Positions 26,456-32,118 of a stretch of 32,118 nucleotides of DNA are shown piece after piece (position 1 is the stretch's first letter; each line of letters begins with the position of its first letter). The stretch covers positions 14,494-46,611 of the forward strand of contig MFJN01000047.1 of NCBI GenBank assembly GCA_001779235.1, read 5' to 3'. This stretch comes from Candidatus Gottesmanbacteria bacterium RIFCSPHIGHO2_02_FULL_40_13. GTDB lineage: Bacteria; Patescibacteriota; Microgenomatia; 2-02-FULL-39-11. The notes under the pieces were generated by a model. It worked only from the letters and a program-made list of their open reading frames with translations, had not been told where the DNA came from and searched no databases. Position numbers and translations under genes: made by a program.

Positions 26456-27250
26456 CAAAGTAAAATATTTATCCAGTATCGGAATCACTTTTTCCATCGG
26501 CAGACCGATGACGTTGGAAATAGATCCTTCCACCTTGGTGACAAAATCCTGCGGAGAGGCCACTAAAGCATAACCGCCGGTAAATCTGGTATAGTCTGTG
26601 TATTTCAGATACCTTTTGATATCGTTATCCGTAAGCTTTCTGAAGGTGACGAGGCTGACGTCAAAGCCCTGCCAGCTAGTTTTTTTTCCAGCACTTGCAG
26701 ATGCAATTTTCTTGCTTGCAATATATCTGCATTGACTAGCTGCGTTGTCATCCTGAACTCGTTTCAGGATCTCATTATTATTCTCCCGGGTAAAAGTTGG
26801 TTCAAACTTTCCGTATGCAATCTTCGAAAATTGCATGCTGCTTCGCCCTGTACTTATATCTATCTTCAGCAGAAAATACCCGCTCACCACTTCGTGAGTT
26901 TTTCCGGAAAGAAGTTGCAGCATTTGCACAGCTTCTTTTTCCGAGGCGGGCTTACCGAATAGATTATTCTCCAGAATTACCTCTGTATCGGCAGAGAGTA
27001 TAAGATAGGTTATAGGTTTTAGGTTATAGGTTGCAGGAGACTTAAGTGACTTAGGTAACTTATTAGAAACAGCTAGTAGAACAGCTGCGCTTTCCCCTTT
27101 GAGTCTTGCCCGAAGAAGTATGGTATTTACCGGAGTATCTGCGATAATTTTTTCCTCGTCCAAATTAGTATGAACTGTTTCATAATCGAGCTTGAGTTTA
27201 TCAAGAAGGTATTTTCGCCCCAATGAGGCCGAAGCCAGAATTAGTTTCAT
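26453..27250 (-). CDS. maf: Maf-like nucleotide pyrophosphatase with two internal expansions
   Basis: MKLILASASLGRKYLLDKL, LSADTEVILENNLFGKPASEKEAVQMLQLLSGKTHEVVSGYF, GGYALVASPQDFVTKVEGSISNVIGLPMEKV. The track start at 27259 is TTG; ATG 27250 fits the family better. Confidence 0.85.
   Translation of the reverse strand: MKLILASASLGRKYLLDKLKLDYETVHTNLDEEKIIADTPVNTILLRARLKGESAAVLLAVSNKLPKSLKSPATYNLKPITYLILSADTEVILENNLFGKPASEKEAVQMLQLLSGKTHEVVSGYFLLKIDISTGRSSMQFSKIAYGKFEPTFTRENNNEILKRVQDDNAASQCRYIASKKIASASAGKKTSWQGFDVSLVTFRKLTDNDIKRYLKYTDYTRFTGGYALVASPQDFVTKVEGSISNVIGLPMEKVIPILDKYFTL
26750..26770. repeat. Palindromic repeat inside maf (GTCATCCTGAA...TTCAGGATC type)
   Basis: ATCCTGAA-CTCGT-TTCAGGAT; translated in frame as EILKRVQDD. 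Confidence 0.8.
27006..27033 (+). repeat. Heptamer tandem repeat, (TAGGTTN)x4, inside maf
   Basis: TAGGTTA TAGGTTT TAGGTTA TAGGTTG. Confidence 0.85.
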
Positions 27251-27273
27251 AATCATCAAATCAACCTTCCAGG

Positions 27274-27407
27274 TTGAAGCTCCCCGACCTTACGGTCGGG
27301 GCATCAGTCCTTTCGGTCATTCGGAGCGCGAAACCCCGCACCAAATGCCCGCTTGAAAACCATTCATCCCGCGGACTTACGTCCGGGGCATTCTGGTGCT
27401 GGGGTAA
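27274..27407 (-). repeat. Repeat family A copy 4
   Basis: Reverse complement of the element with CATTCGG to CATTTGG and loss of GC in GAGCGCTTCA. Confidence 0.95.
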
Positions 27408-27454
27408 AGTATAGCAAATCTTAAGATAAAAAGGAAAAAAGTCGGGGGAAGGGG

Positions 27455-27793
27455 TTATCCCAGCTCTGGCGATGATCCCGGGGATGTGGGGGTTACTAGT
27501 CTTATTGGTCTTAGATAACATTCTCCATGTGGACCTTTGATTTCCCACGGTTTTTTTGCTCCGTTGAAAAACCAATATAGACAAACCCCGCTTCTTTGGC
27601 CAGGGATCCCAGATTCATATGACGGCACAAGACCATGTGCTTTTGCTTCCGCTAGTCTAACTTCATGAGATGGAGAAGAAACATTAAAAGGCATTATAAA
27701 ACCATCTTTGGTTTTATTTAAACGGCTTCCTTCCTTGAGAATTGGACAATCAGGATCGCATTGAAATAATATTTGTTGTGGTGATATAGGCAT
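27455..27793 (-). CDS. Small hypothetical protein
   Basis: 112-aa ORF, divergent from 27888; plausible composition (CDPDCPILKEGSRLN...), no family recognised. Confidence 0.5.
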   Translation of the reverse strand: MPISPQQILFQCDPDCPILKEGSRLNKTKDGFIMPFNVSSPSHEVRLAEAKAHGLVPSYESGIPGQRSGVCLYWFFNGAKKPWEIKGPHGECYLRPIRLVTPTSPGSSPELG

Positions 27794-27871
27794 ATAATTA
27801 AACGTTTGCTCTTTAACTTCAGGTATTGTATTACATGCTACTATTACAAGTCAAGACCAAGAGCGCGGGCA

Positions 27872-27880
27872 TGCTATAAT
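27872..27880 (+). promoter_or_regulatory. Extended -10 promoter (TGCTATAAT) of the M3-like peptidase gene
   Basis: TGC-TATAAT followed after 7 nt by ATG 27888. Confidence 0.55.
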
Positions 27881-27887
27881 CTTTCAT

Positions 27888-29714
27888 ATGCCATCAATTG
27901 AAATACCGCTTCATGCATTGCGTTTCCGACCTCTTGATTTACAGAAAGCTGATAGTTTATCCCCACTACTTAATAGGGTATTGATACAGATGGGTATAGA
28001 GGGGGGTACCTTTGAAGACAAAAGGCAACTATTTCTTCAGCGCGTTTTCGACTCATGCAATACTTCATTTGCTGTAGGTGCTGTTGTAGAGTCGCTTTCC
28101 CTTGCTGATAATAAATCCCATATCGTAACGGCAGCGCCGGAAGATTCTCAGGAGGTTTTAATCAAGAAACATGAGGGAAGGGAGAAGCTTTTTTCTATGG
28201 GAGAAGAGGTATGTAATAATTCCGGCGTCGTCAGTCTGGCGGTGGAACTTGCTGATTTATCTGATCCCATGGGCCGGCACTTTTTGCGTGCAGTTGTCAG
28301 CCGGTATCTTCATTTCCAGACAATCAAAGACAGGGAAGCATTGAATCAGCAACATGCCGATGACAATAAAAGCGGGAAATGGTTATCTTCTTATCTAGGA
28401 AATCATCCTAAATCACAATTTTCAAAAGATGAATTGCTCAAATATTTTAACACATTTGCAGGGTCTTCTTACTATGATCGTTTTCTTGATCTGGGAAATA
28501 AGTTAAAACATGGAATTATATCAGGAAAAAATCTCCCGCGTGCCCAGTTTCTTTATGAAGCGCTTCAGTCAATGGAGCAGAACGACCAGACAGAAATTTT
28601 TCTCAAAACAGTCAAGACCCTGATGGAGTTGGGAGAAAAGACTGAAAATTTTGTGGAAAAATATCTTTCCTTGATGCACGGGATGCCGGATGAAACAACT
28701 GACCGGATAGACGACAAAATGGAAGCAGTAATTCAGAAGTTGAGGGAAGATTTTGTCACTTGGGAAGAAAACAGTAAATATTTTTATCTGATACCAAAAA
28801 TTCAGAGAGATACTATTATTAATTCAGATTATGATCCGAATGCCTATTTTATGAATATATTTCATCAGTTTGGTATAACAGATGAGGAATGGAATGCGGG
28901 AGGTATCCTTAATATTGCCGATCCGGATCACATCAGTCCGGCAGTCGCGACTGCTAATTATTTTTTTATTCCCGAGGGGCTTGATTATTCAGCTCTTGAG
29001 AGTATCTACCCGGATTTAGGTAAGCATCCCTTTTGGGAAAGCATACAAAATGCCCGGGTAGTTCTAATTGCCCGTGGTAGTTCATTAAACAAAGAAATGG
29101 CGCGAGCTCAAATCCATGAATCCGGACATGCGCTGCAGTTCCTTCTTTCCGATACCGAATCAGGAAAAAATCCATACCGTACGCTTATTTTAGGAGAGGC
29201 GGCAACCCAGTCTGAAATTTTCTCAAGCATGATGGAATGGTCCCATCCGGATCCGGATTTTATCAAACCATGGAAAAGATTTCTGACTATCCGCTTCGCA
29301 GCCCTGACTCAGTTTGAGTTGAGATTATGGCTTAAGGCCAAAAAACTCCTTACAAAAAACGGCATGGATGTATCTGCAAGCGTTGGCGATATGATGATTT
29401 TTCATGACCGGGTCTATCAGGAAACTCTCGGTAAAGCGCTTGGCTGTGAGACGCCAAAGAGGTTGTTTGACGGGGCAGGAGGTGATTTTTCCCGACCTTT
29501 CTATTTTACCGCGGGTTATGTTTATGGAGATATCATCGCCCGGGTAATTCACGAAAAATTAAAAGGATTTACCGCGCCTTCAGATAAACGGGCATTTTTG
29601 GAAAAAGTTGCCGGCGCAGTATTTCACGACGATTCGCTGGAAAATATTTTAGATGCTCTTGGCATATCTTCGTGGGATGAAGCAGTAAAGCTCTATGTAA
29701 TGGAGTCAGGATAG
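27888..29714 (+). CDS. M3 (oligoendopeptidase F)-like zinc metallopeptidase
   Basis: QIHESGHALQFLL (HExxH) followed by LGEAATQSEIFSSMMEW, the M3 layout with a downstream Glu ligand; 608 aa. Confidence 0.75.
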   Translation: MPSIEIPLHALRFRPLDLQKADSLSPLLNRVLIQMGIEGGTFEDKRQLFLQRVFDSCNTSFAVGAVVESLSLADNKSHIVTAAPEDSQEVLIKKHEGREKLFSMGEEVCNNSGVVSLAVELADLSDPMGRHFLRAVVSRYLHFQTIKDREALNQQHADDNKSGKWLSSYLGNHPKSQFSKDELLKYFNTFAGSSYYDRFLDLGNKLKHGIISGKNLPRAQFLYEALQSMEQNDQTEIFLKTVKTLMELGEKTENFVEKYLSLMHGMPDETTDRIDDKMEAVIQKLREDFVTWEENSKYFYLIPKIQRDTIINSDYDPNAYFMNIFHQFGITDEEWNAGGILNIADPDHISPAVATANYFFIPEGLDYSALESIYPDLGKHPFWESIQNARVVLIARGSSLNKEMARAQIHESGHALQFLLSDTESGKNPYRTLILGEAATQSEIFSSMMEWSHPDPDFIKPWKRFLTIRFAALTQFELRLWLKAKKLLTKNGMDVSASVGDMMIFHDRVYQETLGKALGCETPKRLFDGAGGDFSRPFYFTAGYVYGDIIARVIHEKLKGFTAPSDKRAFLEKVAGAVFHDDSLENILDALGISSWDEAVKLYVMESG

Positions 29715-29724
29715 TATTGCTATA

Positions 29725-30828
29725 TCAGAGATATTCCCTTAACATTTTCTTGTTTGCCAACATCCGCAATTGACGTAAGGCCTTCGATTCAATCTGCCTC
29801 ACTCCTTCTCTTGTCAGGCCTAATAATTTTCCTACCGCATCCAAAGTATGTTCATCTTCACCATCTAACCCCAAGCGCAAGCGAAGGACCTGTTGCTGTT
29901 TTTCTGTCAATAAAGATAGCAGTGCGCTAAGCTCTGGCGCTAACATTGTATGTTCTGCCGAATCATCTGGAGTTGGAGCAGAAGTATCCGGAATAAAATC
30001 TCCAAACTCTGCATCATCACCCACTGGCAAATTTAACGAATGTGGTTGTTGTCTTTGAAACTTTAAAAGAATATCTAAATCTTGTTTGCTTATTTTTAAT
30101 GCCTTCGCTAATTCACGATTGTTGGGATTACGGCCAAGATTTTGTTGTAATGTCCGTATAGCAGATTGCATTTTTCTTAATTTAGCAACTTGACTGACAG
30201 GAAGCCTTATTGTACGGCTCTGGTCAGCGATGGCGCGGGTGATAGTCTGCCGTATCCACCAGGCTGCGTAGGTTGATACTCTGAAGCCTCTATCAGGATC
30301 AAATTTCTTAACTCCCATCATAAGCCCAATATTGCCTTCCTGGATGAGATCCAGGAAATCTAATCCGCGCCCGATGTATTTTTTTGCCATACTCACGACT
30401 AACCTGCGGTTACTAAGTACCAGAGTATCATACGCCTGGTCACCTGTTTCCATCTCTTCTGTCAGACGTTCTCTTTCCTTGATTTCTACCTCTAGGTGTT
30501 CTAATTCTGCTTTATGCAACTTTTCACGAGCTTCCCTTCCTTTTCTATACGTTTGTGCCAGCGCGATTTCTTCCTCTTTGGTTAGTAAAGGCGAGCTTCT
30601 TATTTCCTCCAAATACATGGCAACCAAATCTACTCCATCATCTACCAAAGCAGTTAAAGCTGTTTCTGATAGAGGATGGTTTCCTAAATCTTTTTCTAAA
30701 CCCTGCTCTATTTCTGCTAATTCCACTGTCAAGGGTTCGAAATCATCCGGAAAAGCGGGATTCGGTGCATCTGAAATACCCGATGTTTCCCCGGGTAAGT
30801 TTACAGTTTTTAAAAGTTCTATCGGCAT
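29725..30828 (-). CDS. rpoD: RNA polymerase primary sigma factor (sigma-70)
   Basis: LVLSNRRLVVSMAKKYIGRGLDFLDLIQEGNIGLMMGVKKFDPDRGFRVSTYAAWWIRQTITRAIADQSRTIRLP (region 2) and LTREGVRQIESKALRQLR (region 4). Confidence 0.95.
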   Translation of the reverse strand: MPIELLKTVNLPGETSGISDAPNPAFPDDFEPLTVELAEIEQGLEKDLGNHPLSETALTALVDDGVDLVAMYLEEIRSSPLLTKEEEIALAQTYRKGREAREKLHKAELEHLEVEIKERERLTEEMETGDQAYDTLVLSNRRLVVSMAKKYIGRGLDFLDLIQEGNIGLMMGVKKFDPDRGFRVSTYAAWWIRQTITRAIADQSRTIRLPVSQVAKLRKMQSAIRTLQQNLGRNPNNRELAKALKISKQDLDILLKFQRQQPHSLNLPVGDDAEFGDFIPDTSAPTPDDSAEHTMLAPELSALLSLLTEKQQQVLRLRLGLDGEDEHTLDAVGKLLGLTREGVRQIESKALRQLRMLANKKMLREYL

Positions 30829-30838
30829 TAGAGTAAGT

Positions 30839-30868
30839 ATTATAGGATATAAAGCAAGGTATAATCAA
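30839..30868 (-). promoter_or_regulatory. Putative promoter of the sigma factor gene
   Basis: Minus strand: TTGATT, N18, TATAAT, 10 nt to the ATG. Confidence 0.5.
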
Positions 30869-30922
30869 GGAGGTCTATATTTTTATGGACTGTCGGATGT
30901 TTACGGAGACATTACAGCTGAC

Positions 30923-31057
30923 TTACCCCAGCACCAGAATGCCCCGGACGTAAGTCCGCGGGATGAATGGTTTTCAAGCGGGCATTCGGTGCGGGGTTTC
31001 GCGCTCCGAATGACCGAAAGGACTGATGCCCCGACCGTAAGGTCGGGGAGCGCTTCA
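30923..31057 (+). repeat. Repeat family A copy 5
   Basis: Same sequence as copy 1. Confidence 0.95.
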
Positions 31058-31084
31058 CCTGCAGTATCAGTTTAGATTGTTATT

Positions 31085-31187
31085 GTCATCCCGACCAAGC
31101 TTCAGCGCGTGGAGGGATCTTCCAAGCGCAGACCGTTAAAGATCTCTCCACTCATCCCGATGTACATCGGGGATCGGTCGAGATGAC
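31085..31187 (+). repeat. GTCATCCCGACC long imperfect inverted repeat (family C-like)
   Basis: GTCATCCCGACC...GGTCGAGATGAC outer arms, GGAGGGATCTT...AAGATCTCTCC inner arms, CCCGATGTACATCGGG central palindrome. Confidence 0.75.
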
Positions 31188-31193
31188 AAGTTG

Positions 31194-31332
31194 TATACCC
31201 TTCGCACTTGATATTGCTACGGGACGTCAAACGTCCCAGCCACGTTTGACTGTGGCGGGTATAACTCCTTCTAGACCGAGTTAGCAACATTTTTCTTACG
31301 AAAAAGTTGCAAACCGGAGTAAGATGGGTATA
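31194..31332 (+). repeat. Repeat family B, full copy with inverted TATACCC/GGGTATA ends
   Basis: TATACCC...GGGACGTCAAACGTCCC...CTCCTTCTAGACC...GCAACATTTTTCTTACGAAAAAGTTGC...GGGTATA. Confidence 0.65.
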
Positions 31333-31336
31333 AATA

Positions 31337-31366
31337 CTTGACAAGTTGTCAAGAAAACAGTACAGT
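31337..31366 (+). promoter_or_regulatory. Promoter and palindromic operator of the toxin-antitoxin operon
   Basis: TTGACA (31338-31343), N17, TACAGT (31361-31366); the -35 box lies in the palindrome CTTGACA-AGT-TGTCAAG (31337-31353). Confidence 0.65.
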
Positions 31367-31374
31367 ATCCTTAT

Positions 31375-31614
31375 ATGAATCAACTCACTGTGGGTCAGTT
31401 TAAATCAAAATTTTCTGAGGTCCTGGCACAAGTCCTGCAAGGCGCCAGTGTCGGTATCACCTACGGCAAAAATAAAAAAAAGGTTGCCGCGTTGGTTCCA
31501 TATAAAAAATACCTGAAGCACACTAAGTTTACTTTGGGAATACTAAAAGGCAAGGCTTCTTTTAAAATACATAATAATTTTAAGATGACAGATGAGACAT
31601 TTTTGAAATCATGA
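31375..31614 (+). CDS. Phd/YefM-like antitoxin
   Basis: MNQLTVGQFKSKFSEVLAQVLQGASVGITYGKNKKKVAALVPYKKY; directly upstream of and overlapping a PIN toxin. Confidence 0.8.
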   Translation: MNQLTVGQFKSKFSEVLAQVLQGASVGITYGKNKKKVAALVPYKKYLKHTKFTLGILKGKASFKIHNNFKMTDETFLKS

Positions 31615-32009
31615 GCTATCTTGCCGATACGCACATATTTTTGTGGACTGTATTTTCCCCCAAAAAGATTTCGCGAAAGGTGAAAGATATACTTCTCGAT
31701 CCTGAGCATACTAAATATGTCAGTGTGATCACCTTTTGGGAAATTGCGCTGAAGTTTTCGCTGGGAAAGATGGTTTTGACAGACATTTTACCGGATGCAT
31801 TGCCTGCTATAGCAAAAGAAACCGGATTTGAAATATTACATCTGGATGCTGATTTAACCTCTTCTTTCTATAAACTCCCAAAAATTGCCAATAAAGATCC
31901 ATTTGACAGAATGCTTGCCTGGCAGGCGATAAGTAAGGATTATATTTTACTCACCAATGACCGCGATTTTGCAGATTATAAAGCACAGGGATTGAAAATG
32001 GTTTGGTAA
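31611..32009 (+). CDS. PIN-domain toxin (VapC-like ribonuclease)
   Basis: YLADTHIFLW, TFWEIALKFSLGKM, NKDPFDRMLAWQA, LLTNDRDFADY; start overlaps the antitoxin stop (ATGA). Confidence 0.88.
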   Translation: MSYLADTHIFLWTVFSPKKISRKVKDILLDPEHTKYVSVITFWEIALKFSLGKMVLTDILPDALPAIAKETGFEILHLDADLTSSFYKLPKIANKDPFDRMLAWQAISKDYILLTNDRDFADYKAQGLKMVW

Positions 32010-32069
32010 AAGTAAGAAAGTATTTAACCTTATTCTAACAGGAGTTACGCAGTAAATTACTGTCCAGCT

Positions 32070-32118
32070 TGTCATTGCGAGCCGAAGGCGAAGCAATCTC
32101 TATAATAAAGATTGCCAC
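32070..32118 (+). repeat. GTCATTGCGAG-type repeat (family C), truncated by window end
   Basis: TGTCATTGCGAGCCGAAGGCGAAGCAATCTCTATAATAAAGATTGCCAC; GCAATCT/AGATTGC arms. Confidence 0.65.

Noticed and set aside
27261-27584. 107-aa ORF (-) upstream of maf
   Set aside because: C-terminal half is family A read-through, and it overlaps the more plausible 27455-27793 ORF.
7238-31057. CRISPR-like interpretation of the recurring element
   Set aside because: Copies are ~134 bp, widely and irregularly spaced, in both orientations and separated by genes; no short repeat-spacer periodicity and no cas genes.
30332-31075. 247-aa ORF (+) antisense to the sigma factor
   Set aside because: Antisense to a clear rpoD and ending in family A read-through.
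1-32118. Alternative genetic code (UGA as Gly, as in some CPR lineages)
   Set aside because: TGA works as a normal terminator (for example GT51 17463-17465 overlapping the next ATG, and maf), and long ORFs contain no in-frame TGA.

Overview
The window looks like a chromosomal segment of a Patescibacteria/CPR-type bacterium. That is inferred from gene style, repeat density and leaderless-looking promoters; there is no rRNA or marker-tree proof. From left to right it holds: (1) a four-gene run of large coiled-coil or Pro-rich proteins of unknown function (<3-6356); (2) a repeat-rich spacer (6360-7480); (3) a tightly packed peptidoglycan operon made of a 2582-aa giant protein with a penicillin-binding transpeptidase and a CHAP-like domain, a GT51 transglycosylase lacking its own transpeptidase motifs, and an Amidase_2 protein (7540-19240); (4) murA with Asp in place of the catalytic Cys (-), an M16 peptidase, a type IV pilin-like gene, ndk, and an internally deleted alanine racemase remnant; (5) a methyltransferase, an EamA transporter, an expanded Maf gene, an M3-like peptidase and a primary sigma factor; (6) a Phd/PIN toxin-antitoxin pair. 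Most notable: a ~134-bp near-identical element in five copies, in both orientations. It can fold into two long arms with GNRA (GUAA) loops, and its few sequence differences keep the pairing; two inverted copies bracket maf. Other highlights: the class A PBP split across two adjacent genes; an alr deletion whose junction matches a 33-nt stretch of the neighbouring ndk at 32/33 positions in inverted orientation; palindromic and heptamer repeats inside the maf ORF; and several repeat families with a constant frame and exchangeable central hairpins. All product calls come from motif reading by eye, with no database search.
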